Notes: generated from the sequence alone by a model not told the origin. Positions 1-5,962 are shown, counted from the first letter of the stretch. The stretch: 6,034 bases of DNA from Rudaea sp. (GCA_025934455.1 JAICYA010000136.1:1-6034); one strand, 5' to 3'. Translations and numbers: made by a program.

Positions 1-22
1 AGCGTGTCGCCCCGCGCGCGGA

Positions 23-862
23 TCATCTGGGCAATGACGGTCGTTGCCACCAGTCGGGGGATTCTTCGTAGCCGAAGTGCAGCAGGAATTGCGTCCCGCC
101 CTGATCGTGGAAATAGCGCTTTGAAGCCGCATCGAACAGATAGCGCCAGTAATCTCCGGTGCGATGGCACATGAGCAGGTCGTAGATGGACCCTGGCTGC
201 GGCCGGCACATAAAGCCGTTGTATGGATTCCTCATGTAGGCATCGGATTGTTTTTCCAGGCGCACGCACTCGTCGAGTACGCAAGGCGGCAATGGCGTGT
301 CGGCGAATTCCAGCAACTGCCGCAGGAACCATTCCGGTCGCAGGGTGAGGTCTTCGTATTTCAGGAACAACACGCGCCGCTCTTTGCTCAGCGCCAGGCC
401 GGCCTTCACGTGGCGCGCCCAGGAACCTTCGTCGACATCGATGTATTGCAACGCATCGCGCAATTCCCGCGGTTCGGAAAACCGGTGATTGCCGAACAGG
501 AATTTCATGTAGAGAAACGATACGGTGGCGTTTCTTCCGTCGCGCACCAGGTAAACGACGTCTTCGTGCCCGCCGGGCAGCTGGTGGCTCTTGATCAGGT
601 CGACGCCATCCAGGGCGCTCGTCAGCGGGCCGGCGGCTGCGTCGACGATGTCGTCTTTGTACACGCTTGGCTGCGGCCGTCCTTGCAGCAGGGCAAAGTA
701 CTTGCGCAGCAAGGTGCTGCCCGAGCGCGGATAGGAGACAAGAAAAATTCGCTTTCGAGAGGGCAACAGCGGGTGCCTGCGCGCAAGACATGGACAATCC
801 GCCGAGCTTATCGAGCGCACCGTTGCCGTGCAAATCGCGTTTCCTGCCGTGCGCGGACGCAC
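23..862 (-). CDS. Sulfotransferase-family protein (PAPS-dependent)
   Basis: This looks like a cytosolic enzyme moving a sulfuryl group from PAPS to an unknown acceptor. Numbered from the most upstream start (279 codons), residues 44-56 (YPRSGSTLLRKYF) form the 5'-phosphosulfate loop. K91-S-H93 fits the K-T/S-H segment carrying the catalytic His, and R107 to S115 in YLVRDGRNATVSF fits the 3'-phosphate-binding motif. W149-x-x-H and LKYEDL (167-172) are also typical. There is no signal peptide or membrane segment. The start is uncertain: the frame has no ATG before the P-loop and is closed by an in-frame stop at 893-895. Candidates are GTG 862, GTG 820 and TTG 766, none with a good ribosome site; the Cys-rich first 30 residues look non-native, so the true protein may begin near residue 33. 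Hand-counted GC over 121-300 is about 57%, against about 69% over 1261-1380 in mrp, which hints at acquisition by transfer. It is divergent from mrp. Family call firm, substrate unknown. Confidence 0.85.
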   Translation of the reverse strand: MRPRTAGNAICTATVRSISSADCPCLARRHPLLPSRKRIFLVSYPRSGSTLLRKYFALLQGRPQPSVYKDDIVDAAAGPLTSALDGVDLIKSHQLPGGHEDVVYLVRDGRNATVSFLYMKFLFGNHRFSEPRELRDALQYIDVDEGSWARHVKAGLALSKERRVLFLKYEDLTLRPEWFLRQLLEFADTPLPPCVLDECVRLEKQSDAYMRNPYNGFMCRPQPGSIYDLLMCHRTGDYWRYLFDAASKRYFHDQGGTQFLLHFGYEESPDWWQRPSLPR

Positions 863-869
863 GCGTGCG
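858..869. repeat. Perfect 12-bp palindrome in the divergent region
   Basis: CGCACGCGTGCG is perfectly self-complementary. It lies about 25 bp upstream of the -10-like box before mrp and overlaps the most upstream candidate start of the sulfotransferase. A wider imperfect inverted repeat surrounds it: TGCCGTGCGC at 845-854 pairs with GCGCA..CGGCA at 867-878, leaving a two-base bulge. It could be a dimeric regulator site acting on either gene, but short GC palindromes also occur by chance in DNA of this composition. Confidence 0.35.
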
Positions 870-870
870 C

Positions 871-899
871 ATGCGGCACAGCGCGCGCTCGGCTACAAT
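871..899 (+). promoter_or_regulatory. Probable promoter of the mrp–dcd operon
   Basis: TACAAT at 894-899 matches five of six bases of the sigma-70 -10 consensus and stands out in very GC-rich DNA. The stretch 17 bp upstream (871-876) is a poor -35 match, so the promoter is weak or needs an activator. Transcription would start near 906, about 20 nt before the preferred mrp start at 928. The box contains an ATG (898-900) in frame with mrp; if this is the promoter, that ATG lies outside the transcript. Confidence 0.45.
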
Positions 900-927
900 G
901 GACGATCGTTTTCGCACGACTCCCGCC

Positions 928-2016
928 ATGACCCAACCCACGAAAGAGCAGGTCGAACGCCTGCTCGCCGAGATCATCGATCCGCATACCGGCCAGGACC
1001 TCATGGCGTCCGCAGCGGTCAAGGGCGTGGGCGTGGATGGCGGCAAGGTCGCCATCGACATCGTGTTCGGCTATCCGGCGAAAACCTTCGTCGATGCGCT
1101 GGCGCAGCAAGTGCGCACGAAACTGGCGCAGGCGGGAATCGCGGATGCGGCGGTCGGAGTGACCTCGCGCGTGTTCGCGCACAAGGTGCAAAAAGACCTG
1201 ACGCCGATGCCGAACGTGAAGAACATCATCGCCGTGGCCTCGGGCAAGGGCGGTGTGGGCAAGTCCACGACCGCGGCGAATCTCGCCCTCGCGCTCGCCG
1301 CCGAGGGTGCGAACGTCGGCGTGCTCGATGCGGACATTTACGGCCCATCCATGCCGCGCATGCTCGGCGTCTCCGGCAAGCCGGACACGAAGGACGGCCA
1401 GCGCATCGAACCCAAGCTCGCGCACGGCATCCAGGCCATGTCGATCGGCTTCATGATCGACGAGGACACGCCGATGATCTGGCGCGGCCCGATGGTGACG
1501 CAGGCGCTCACGCAACTGCTCAACGAAACGAATTGGGTGGACCTGGACTACCTCGTCATCGACCTGCCGCCCGGCACCGGCGACATCCAGTTGACCTTGT
1601 GCCAGCGCGTGCCGGTATCCGGCGCGGTGATCGTGACCACGCCGCAGGACATCGCTTTGCTCGATGCGAAAAAGGGCCTGAAGATGTTTGAGAAGGTCGA
1701 CGTGCCGGTGCTCGGCATCGTCGAGAACATGGCCCTGCACACCTGTTCGAACTGCGGCCACACCGAACACATCTTCGGCGCGGGCGGCGGCGCACGCATG
1801 GCCGCGCAGTACGGCGTACCGCTGCTCGGATCGCTGCCGCTCGACATCCATATTCGCGAGCAAGGCGATGGCGGCACGCCGACGGTCGCGGCCGATCCGG
1901 CCGGTGCGGTCGCCGCGCTGTATCGCGAGATCGCGCGCAAGACCGCGGCGCAGCTCGCCCTGCACGCGCGCAGCAAATCGATTCAGTTTCCCAAGATCGT
2001 CATCCAGAACACATGA
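928..2016 (+). CDS. apbC: Mrp/ApbC iron-sulfur cluster carrier ATPase
   Basis: A cytosolic P-loop ATPase of the Mrp/NBP35 family, which binds a [4Fe-4S] cluster and passes it to target apoproteins. The 362-residue length is normal. Residues about 5-80 form the MIP18/DUF59-like N-terminal domain. The deviant Walker A motif GKGGVGKST is at 106-114, followed by DADIYGPS at 134-141 and DLPPGTGD (Walker B region) at 212-219. C273-S-N-C276 is the CxxC pair expected to hold a bridging cluster between two subunits. The start at 928 gives [10 protein letters not shown], right for the family. An in-frame ATG at 898 would add ten residues but lies inside the probable -10 box. No clear Shine-Dalgarno precedes either one. 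The gene is followed after 10 nt by dcd, an arrangement I recall from other gammaproteobacteria. The symbol mrp is equally used. Confidence 0.95.
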   Translation: MTQPTKEQVERLLAEIIDPHTGQDLMASAAVKGVGVDGGKVAIDIVFGYPAKTFVDALAQQVRTKLAQAGIADAAVGVTSRVFAHKVQKDLTPMPNVKNIIAVASGKGGVGKSTTAANLALALAAEGANVGVLDADIYGPSMPRMLGVSGKPDTKDGQRIEPKLAHGIQAMSIGFMIDEDTPMIWRGPMVTQALTQLLNETNWVDLDYLVIDLPPGTGDIQLTLCQRVPVSGAVIVTTPQDIALLDAKKGLKMFEKVDVPVLGIVENMALHTCSNCGHTEHIFGAGGGARMAAQYGVPLLGSLPLDIHIREQGDGGTPTVAADPAGAVAALYREIARKTAAQLALHARSKSIQFPKIVIQNT

Positions 2017-2037
2017 CCATCAATCCATGACCATCAA
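2012..2037 (+). repeat. 12-bp direct repeat duplicating the dcd start, with a 5-codon mini-ORF
   Basis: CATGACCATCAA occurs at 2012-2023 and again at 2026-2037, a 14-bp period. The first copy overlaps the mrp stop (ATGA, 2013-2016) and opens the frame MTINP, which ends at 2028-2030. That stop overlaps the ATG of dcd (2027-2029) in a second ATGA. A 14-bp tandem duplication of an ancestral ATGA overlap would produce exactly this arrangement. No Shine-Dalgarno is visible before dcd, so its translation probably relies on ribosomes finishing mrp or the mini-ORF. The repeat is certain; the regulatory role is inferred. Confidence 0.7.
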
Positions 2038-2596
2038 ATCGGACCACTGGATCCGCCGCATGGCGGAAAAGCACGGCATGATCGAGCCGTTCGAGCCCGG
2101 CCAGGTACGCACCAATGCCAACGGCGGCAAGCTGATCTCGTACGGCACGTCGAGCTACGGCTACGACGTGCGCTGCGCGAACGAGTTCAAGGTGTTCACG
2201 AACATCAATTCGACGATCGTCGATCCCAAGGAATTCGACGCGCGCAGTTTCGTCGACATCAAGGGCGACGTGTGCATCATCCCGCCCAACTCGTTTGCGC
2301 TGGCGCGCACGGTGGAGTACTTTCGCATCCCGCGCAGCGTGCTGACGGTGTGCCTTGGCAAGAGCACGTACGCGCGCTGCGGCATCATCGTCAACGTGAC
2401 GCCGCTGGAACCGGAATGGGAAGGCCACGTGACGCTGGAATTTTCCAACACCACGCCACTGCCGGCCCGGATCTACGCGAACGAAGGCGTGGCGCAAATG
2501 CTGTTTTTCGAATCCGACGAGGTTTGCGGTACCAGTTACCGCGATCGCGGCGGCAAATACCAGGGCCAGCAGGGCGTAACCCTGCCCAAGGCCTGA
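2027..2596 (+). CDS. dcd: dCTP deaminase
   Basis: Deaminates dCTP to dUTP, which feeds dUTPase and thymidylate synthesis; the family is a cytosolic trimer related to dUTPase. The 189 residues match the proteobacterial subtype that starts with an MxIKSDxWIRRM-like segment. Recognisable blocks are SSYGYDVRC (42-50), [19 protein letters not shown] (84-102), [21 protein letters not shown] (111-131) and [10 protein letters not shown] (134-143). E138 in the last block aligns with the catalytic Glu of the E. coli enzyme. R116 in the TYAR segment and the C-terminal [13 protein letters not shown] (175-187) are nucleotide-binding regions of the family. The start at 2027 is chosen because it gives the conserved N-terminus; the ATG at 2013 is out of frame and closes after five codons. 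The gene sits 10 nt after mrp and 15 nt before the lipoprotein gene, so it is very likely cotranscribed with both. Confidence 0.97.
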   Translation: MTIKSDHWIRRMAEKHGMIEPFEPGQVRTNANGGKLISYGTSSYGYDVRCANEFKVFTNINSTIVDPKEFDARSFVDIKGDVCIIPPNSFALARTVEYFRIPRSVLTVCLGKSTYARCGIIVNVTPLEPEWEGHVTLEFSNTTPLPARIYANEGVAQMLFFESDEVCGTSYRDRGGKYQGQQGVTLPKA

Positions 2597-2600
2597 GGCC

Positions 2601-2605
2601 AGGAG
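2601..2605 (+). promoter_or_regulatory. Ribosome binding site of the lipoprotein gene
   Basis: AGGAG lies six bases before the ATG at 2612, begins five bases after the dcd stop, and fixes the lipoprotein start. The spacer TATACA plus the following AT resembles a -10 box, but no -35 element is present, so I read it only as a spacer. Confidence 0.7.
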
Positions 2606-2611
2606 TATACA

Positions 2612-3013
2612 ATGCGTAAATTGTTCATTTTTCGCGGCGTGCAGGCGCTGCTCATTGCCCTGTTGCTCGCGCTGCTCGCCGCCTGCGGCGGCCGTGACGC
2701 GATCAACAAGGGTACTGCGGACGTCGCCACGGCGAACTCGCCGACGGCATTCGACCTGACCGTGGCCGCGGACGCGGACAGCCAGTTCGAATACCAGGGC
2801 GCCACGCTCACCCGCGAGGATCTCGCCGGGCATATCCGCTACCTGGCCGAGACCGGCAAGCCGGTGCACAGCATCCTGCTGATCACCGGCGAGAAGCAGA
2901 AGATCAAGAACGAGCACGTCGCCGCGCTCGCCAGCATTTGTCGCGACCTCAAGATCACCGGCTACGTGCGCGACAACGACGGGCACCTGAAAGTCATCCA
3001 GATCGTCAAATAG
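2612..3013 (+). CDS. Small lipoprotein, function unknown
   Basis: The 133-residue product has a positively charged N-terminus (MRK), a Leu/Ala-rich segment and a lipobox LAAC ending at C25, so it should be exported, lipidated and anchored in a membrane facing the periplasm. A linker follows to about residue 57, then a compact domain (59-130) of alternating predicted helices and strands. That domain lines up without gaps over its first 20 positions with the product of the next gene: F59, G63, L66, L71, G73, I75 and L78 correspond to F41, G45, L48, L53, G55, I57 and L60 there. Its pattern (a 'leeL...L' helix, a hydrophobic strand, a helix, then a strand) loosely recalls the periplasmic domain of ExbD/TolR; this is a fold-level impression only. 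I do not recognise a named family. The gene is expressed with dcd by position, which does not show a link to nucleotide metabolism. Confidence 0.85.
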   Translation: MRKLFIFRGVQALLIALLLALLAACGGRDAINKGTADVATANSPTAFDLTVAADADSQFEYQGATLTREDLAGHIRYLAETGKPVHSILLITGEKQKIKNEHVAALASICRDLKITGYVRDNDGHLKVIQIVK

Positions 3014-3030
3014 CGCCGCCAACGCGGCGC
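3013..3030 (+). other. Intercistronic GC hairpin
   Basis: GCGCCGC (3013-3019) pairs perfectly with GCGGCGC (3024-3030) around a CAAC loop. The stem begins at the last base of the lipoprotein stop codon and ends ten bases before the next ribosome site. No T-run follows, so it is not a typical intrinsic terminator. It could protect the upstream message, mark a processing point, or set the ratio of the two products. Confidence 0.55.
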
Positions 3031-3040
3031 GCATCGCAAC

Positions 3041-3045
3041 AGGAG
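3041..3045 (+). promoter_or_regulatory. Ribosome binding site deciding a GTG start
   Basis: AGGAG is placed six bases before GTG 3052. This selects GTG as the initiation codon of the secreted protein, even though the frame stays open further upstream into the lipoprotein gene. The choice also leaves a clean signal peptide at the N-terminus. Confidence 0.8.
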
Positions 3046-3051
3046 AACATC

Positions 3052-3423
3052 GTGCACAGATCGATCGTCGCGGCGACCGCCGCCTTGCTGCTCGCCTCCA
3101 CGGCCGCTTTCGCCGGCATGGACGCCGTCGACAACGGCAACCTGCTGGTCAAGCCGGCCAAGAACAACATGTTCACGACCGGCGGCTATGTCCTTGGCAA
3201 AGCCGAACTGTTCGGCTACATCGGCGAGCTGAAGGACAGCAAGAAGATCACCGGCATCGTGTTGCGCGACGCCGATCGCGCCACGCCGGAGCAGAAGCAC
3301 CTGCTCGCGATCACCGCCCAGGCGCAGAAGATCGACGCGCTCGTGGACGCGAATGGCAAGCTCGAGCCGCTCGCCGATCCGACGCCGTCGGCGCCTGCCG
3401 CCCCGGCCGCGCCCGCGCAGTAA
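3052..3423 (+). CDS. Small secreted/periplasmic protein, function unknown
   Basis: With the GTG start the product has 123 residues. Residues 1-21 (basic start, then an Ala/Leu core ending in AFA) form a Sec signal peptide, probably cut before G22. No cysteine follows, so the protein should be soluble in the periplasm or outside the cell. Residues 41-107 resemble the domain of the preceding lipoprotein, including F41, G45, L48, L53, G55, I57, L60, the IVL strand (69-71) and the VDANGKL end (98-104). The C-terminus (109-123) is a Pro/Ala-rich tail. The gene lies 38 nt after the lipoprotein, across a GC hairpin, and its stop is seven bases from the convergent pcp stop. I do not recognise a family. 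The most economical reading is that a duplication gave a lipid-anchored and a soluble copy that may work together. Confidence 0.82.
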   Translation: MHRSIVAATAALLLASTAAFAGMDAVDNGNLLVKPAKNNMFTTGGYVLGKAELFGYIGELKDSKKITGIVLRDADRATPEQKHLLAITAQAQKIDALVDANGKLEPLADPTPSAPAAPAAPAQ

Positions 3424-3430
3424 ACGCGAC

Positions 3431-4084
3431 TCAATCCAGGCTGCCGGCTGCGTAATGCGCGTCGGCAGTCGTGGTCAGCGCAGTTTCCAGCGCGAGTCCC
3501 ACGCCACGGATCATCATTTCCAGCGGCATGCTTGGCGCGGTCGCATGCCGCGCCGCCTGTTCAGGCAGGTACGGCACGTGCACGAATCCGCCGCGTGCGC
3601 GCCGCCGCCGCAGTGCATGCATCAGCGCATAGAAGACCTGGTTGCACACGAACGTGCCCGCGGTTTGCGACAGCGACGCGGGGATGCCGGCATCGCGCAA
3701 CCGCTGCAGCATCGCCTTGATCGGCAAAGTGGAAAAGTAGGCATTTGACGCATCGTCCACAATGTGCGCATCCACCGGTTGCGCGCCGGCATTGTCGGGG
3801 ATGCGTGCGTCGATCAGGTTGATGGCGACGCGCTCCAGCGAAATGCCCTCGCGTCCACCGGCTTGGCCGAGCGCGAGCACCAGCGCGGGACGATGCCGCG
3901 CCAGCAGCTTTTCAAGTGCAGGCGGCGCTGCGCTGAACTCAGTCGGCAAAGTCGCGCCGACTATTCGATGGCCGGCGATGACCTTGCCATCCAGCGCCTG
4001 CACGATCTGCTGCGAAGGGTTGACCGCTTCGCCGCCGAAGGGATCGAAGCCAGTGACGAGGGCAACGGGCATGCGGTGGCTCAT
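3431..4084 (-). CDS. pcp: Pyroglutamyl-peptidase I (pyrrolidone-carboxylate peptidase)
   Basis: A cytosolic cysteine peptidase (family C15) that removes N-terminal pyroglutamate from peptides. The 217 residues match the usual 210-220. The N-terminal block VTGFDPFGGEAVNPS (10-24) is diagnostic. The catalytic triad is visible as E84 in SLERVAINL, C147 in AGTFVCNQVFY and H169 in GFVHVPYLPEQ, corresponding to Glu81, Cys144 and His168 of the Bacillus enzyme. The start at 4084 is chosen because its ATGA overlaps the stop of the DUF979 gene, implying translational coupling; a second in-frame ATG at residue 5 is also possible. It is the last gene of the DUF969–DUF979–pcp operon, so the cell makes the enzyme together with two membrane proteins. 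That suggests work on peptides or pyroglutamate crossing the membrane. Confidence 0.96.
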   Translation of the reverse strand: MSHRMPVALVTGFDPFGGEAVNPSQQIVQALDGKVIAGHRIVGATLPTEFSAAPPALEKLLARHRPALVLALGQAGGREGISLERVAINLIDARIPDNAGAQPVDAHIVDDASNAYFSTLPIKAMLQRLRDAGIPASLSQTAGTFVCNQVFYALMHALRRRRARGGFVHVPYLPEQAARHATAPSMPLEMMIRGVGLALETALTTTADAHYAAGSLD

Positions 4085-5055
4085 GGGAATGCGCAAAACC
4101 ACATCAGAATGAGGTTGATCGCCAGCAGCCACAGCGCCGTCGGCACTTGTGCGCGAATCACGCCGTTCGGATCGCGCAGTTCGAGCAAGGCGGCCGGCAC
4201 GATGTTGAAATTCGCCGCCATCGGCGTGAGCAGGGTGCCGCAGTAGCCAGTGAGCATGCCCAGCGCGCCGAGCGCGGCAGCCTGCGCGTGATGCTGGCCG
4301 ATCAGCAGCGGCAGGCCGACGCCGGCCATCATCACCGGAAACGCGGCGAACGCGTTGCCCATGATGACAGTGAACGCGACCATGCCGGCGGCGAAGGCGA
4401 GCACGCAGGCCAGGCGCGACTGCACCGGAATCGCGGCGGCGGTGAGGTGCGCGATCGCCTCGCCCACGCCGCTGACGGCGAACACCGCGCCGAGCATGGC
4501 GAGCAGCATCGGCAGTAGCGCCGCCCACGACAGCGCATCGAGCAGGCGTCCGGTTTCGGCGATGGCGTCGCATGCACGCGCGCGCGTGAGCGCGAGCGCG
4601 GCGAATCCGGCCAGCACGCAGGCGAGTCCGAGTGCGATTAGGGTCGCATCGGCGCGGCCGAGTTGGTCAATCCCGCCGAAATGCGCGAACGGTTGCAGCA
4701 GGGTGAATACCAGCGTGCCGAACGGAATGATCAGCGCCGGCACGAACAAGCGATGCCCGAGGCGTGGGGCGCCCGCGCCCCGACCTTCGTGCTCCAGCGC
4801 CGACACGGCGACAGGCGCGCGGCGCAGGAATCCGGCGATCAATCCCAGCGCGATCACGCCGACGCCGGCGAGTTGCTCGGGCAGCGCGTTACCGTGCGCG
4901 ACGATGGATTTCATGGCGTCGCCGAGCAGGAAGATCGCGGCGAGAATTCCCCAGAACGCGGCGTGCGTCCAGCGCCGCATGCGCAGTTCGCGCAGCGCAC
5001 TCGCGGCGAGCAATACGCCGCACAGCCAGTAGACGTATTCGACGCGAAAAATCAT
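4081..5055 (-). CDS. DUF979-family membrane protein, putative permease subunit
   Basis: The 324-residue inner-membrane protein has about eight to ten hydrophobic segments, roughly at 5-22, 32-48, 62-77, 102-120, 136-156, 175-198, 214-235, 238-253, 261-290 and 304-322. A hydrophilic loop rich in Gly, Arg and Glu spans about 86-101. Conserved-looking polar stretches inside the membrane region are MGNAFAAFPV (232-241) and GTLLTPMAANFNIVPAALLEL (273-293); such Gly/Asn/Pro-rich breaks resemble substrate-binding hairpins of secondary transporters. I recall DUF979 proteins encoded beside DUF969 and pcp in other bacteria. The substrate is unproven; pyroglutamate or pyroglutamyl peptides is an inference from context. 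The start at 5055 overlaps the DUF969 stop (ATGA), and the stop overlaps the pcp start the same way. Confidence 0.88.
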   Translation of the reverse strand: MIFRVEYVYWLCGVLLAASALRELRMRRWTHAAFWGILAAIFLLGDAMKSIVAHGNALPEQLAGVGVIALGLIAGFLRRAPVAVSALEHEGRGAGAPRLGHRLFVPALIIPFGTLVFTLLQPFAHFGGIDQLGRADATLIALGLACVLAGFAALALTRARACDAIAETGRLLDALSWAALLPMLLAMLGAVFAVSGVGEAIAHLTAAAIPVQSRLACVLAFAAGMVAFTVIMGNAFAAFPVMMAGVGLPLLIGQHHAQAAALGALGMLTGYCGTLLTPMAANFNIVPAALLELRDPNGVIRAQVPTALWLLAINLILMWFCAFP

Positions 5056-5741
5056 TTTCGCGATCCTGCTTGATCGCGTTTGCCGCGTAGCCGCTGCTGC
5101 AATTTGATGGCGCGCAAGCTCTGCACCACGAACGCCGCGATCGCGGTCGGCAGCGCCCAGATCGCGATGTGGCGCGGATCCAGCACGATGCCGTTCTGCG
5201 CATAGAAACCCTGGATTAGCAGTACCGCACCAAACGCGATGAAGATGTCCTCGCCGAAGAACAGGCCGGTGTTGTCGGTGGCTGCCGCGAAGGCGCGGAT
5301 GCGCTCGCGCTCGTCGATGTTGATGTCCGGGTCGATTTTCTCCGCTGCGGCCTCGGCCATCGGTGCGAGCAGCGGACGCACAGTCTGCGCATGTCCGGCG
5401 ATGCCGGTCAGGCCGAGCATGGAAAGAATCTGGCGCACGGCAAGATAGCCAATCAGCAGGCGCGCGAAGGTGAAGCGGCGCATGCGTGCGATCCACGCGG
5501 CCGCATGTTCACGCAGCCCCGCGCGCTCGAGCAGGCCGATCGTCGGCAGCGTCAGCACGAGGATCAGCAGGTTGCGGCTGTCGATGAATTTCGCGCCGAG
5601 CAAGGCGAGCAGATCGGGAATCGACAGGCCCGAGAGCATCGCTGAAACGATGGCGGCGACGACGACCACCAGCGCCGGATTCAGCCGCAGCGCGAATCCG
5701 ACGACGACCACGGCGACGCCGAGCAGGGGCCAGTAGTTCAT
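5052..5741 (-). CDS. DUF969-family membrane protein, putative permease subunit
   Basis: The first gene of the leftward operon encodes 229 residues. Hydrophobic segments lie at about 4-18, 22-38, 42-50, 56-71, 92-112, 160-178 and 190-208. Non-hydrophobic blocks include GLTGIAGHAQTVRPLLAPMAEAA (110-132), an acidic stretch DPDINIDERE (137-146) and ATDNTGLFFGEDIFIAF (154-170). The C-terminus (210-229) is basic and should be cytoplasmic. Length and neighbours fit the DUF969 family, which pairs with DUF979; together the two are about the size of one ordinary secondary transporter, so they may be the halves of a split permease (inference). The ATG at 5741 gives the family-like start MNYWPLLGVAVVVVGFAL. 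Longer starts at 5780 or 5846 are rejected because they run into low-complexity residues and the repeat element. Upstream is only a weak GATACT box too close to the start, so the promoter is not identified. Confidence 0.85.
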   Translation of the reverse strand: MNYWPLLGVAVVVVGFALRLNPALVVVVAAIVSAMLSGLSIPDLLALLGAKFIDSRNLLILVLTLPTIGLLERAGLREHAAAWIARMRRFTFARLLIGYLAVRQILSMLGLTGIAGHAQTVRPLLAPMAEAAAEKIDPDINIDERERIRAFAAATDNTGLFFGEDIFIAFGAVLLIQGFYAQNGIVLDPRHIAIWALPTAIAAFVVQSLRAIKLQQRLRGKRDQAGSRK

Positions 5742-5785
5742 GCCCAAAGTATCGCATAGACGGCATGGAAGCTCGGCCATGTTCG

Positions 5786-5902
5786 CCTCTCCCGCTGGCG
5801 GGAGAGGCCGCGCCGCAGGAGCGGGTGAGGGTGGGCCGCAGCGCACGAATTCATTACACTCGAACCACCCTCACCCCAACCCTCTCCCGCCAGCGGGAGA
5901 GG
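5786..5902. repeat. REPIN-like element: two inverted REP-type hairpins
   Basis: The left unit (5786-5807) is a hairpin with arms CCTCTCCCGC and GCGGGAGAGG around TG. The right unit (5881-5902) has the same arms around CA and is the exact reverse complement of the left unit. Between them GGGTGAGGGTGG (5823-5834) faces its reverse complement CCACCCTCACCC (5865-5876). The outer hairpins and inner arms make a nested inverted repeat of 117 bp, the usual form of REP doublets (REPINs) moved in trans by RAYT transposases. Inner spacing differs (15 and 4 bases), so the halves are not perfectly symmetric. Similar CCCTCACCCCAACCC-plus-hairpin repeats are common between genes in many proteobacteria. It lies between the divergent DUF969 and DHFR-like genes. 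No transposase is in the window. Confidence 0.85.
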
Positions 5903-5956
5903 GGGCTGGTGACTCAGAGGTTCGAGGCCTATCCACTTTGCAAGTTATCGATTGTC

Positions 5957-5962
5957 GAGAGG
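5957..5962 (+). promoter_or_regulatory. Ribosome binding site of the DHFR-like gene
   Basis: GAGAGG is a Shine-Dalgarno-like match ending four bases before the ATG at 5967; it supports that start. The 54 bases between the repeat element and this site (5903-5956) show no convincing -35/-10 pair. Confidence 0.5.

Noticed and set aside
807..833. Possible minus-strand promoter for the sulfotransferase (TTGCAC and GATAAG)
   Set aside because: Both boxes are weak and the spacing is only 15 bp, so it is not better than chance.
667..927. N-terminal extension of Mrp to 667 or 898
   Set aside because: The extension would overlap the sulfotransferase and the probable promoter, and the family-like N-terminus begins at 928.
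164..931. Open frame (255 codons) on the plus strand across the sulfotransferase
   Set aside because: The opposite strand carries clear sulfotransferase motifs in order; the plus-strand product has none.
808..1965. Long open frame (385 codons) on the minus strand opposite mrp
   Set aside because: It is Arg/His/Asp-rich with no recognisable domain and lies antisense to a clear mrp gene; this is the usual shadow frame in GC-rich DNA.
2000..3034. Long open frame (344 codons) on the minus strand opposite dcd and the lipoprotein gene
   Set aside because: Its composition is that of a shadow frame and it covers two well-supported plus-strand genes.
5742..5846. Longer DUF969 protein starting at 5846 or 5780
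   Set aside because: The added residues are translated repeat element and Pro/Ala-rich sequence; the family N-terminus begins at 5741.
5786..5902. Paired hairpins read as a CRISPR array or an intrinsic terminator
   Set aside because: There are only two units, in inverted and not direct order, with no spacer pattern and no T-runs after the stems.
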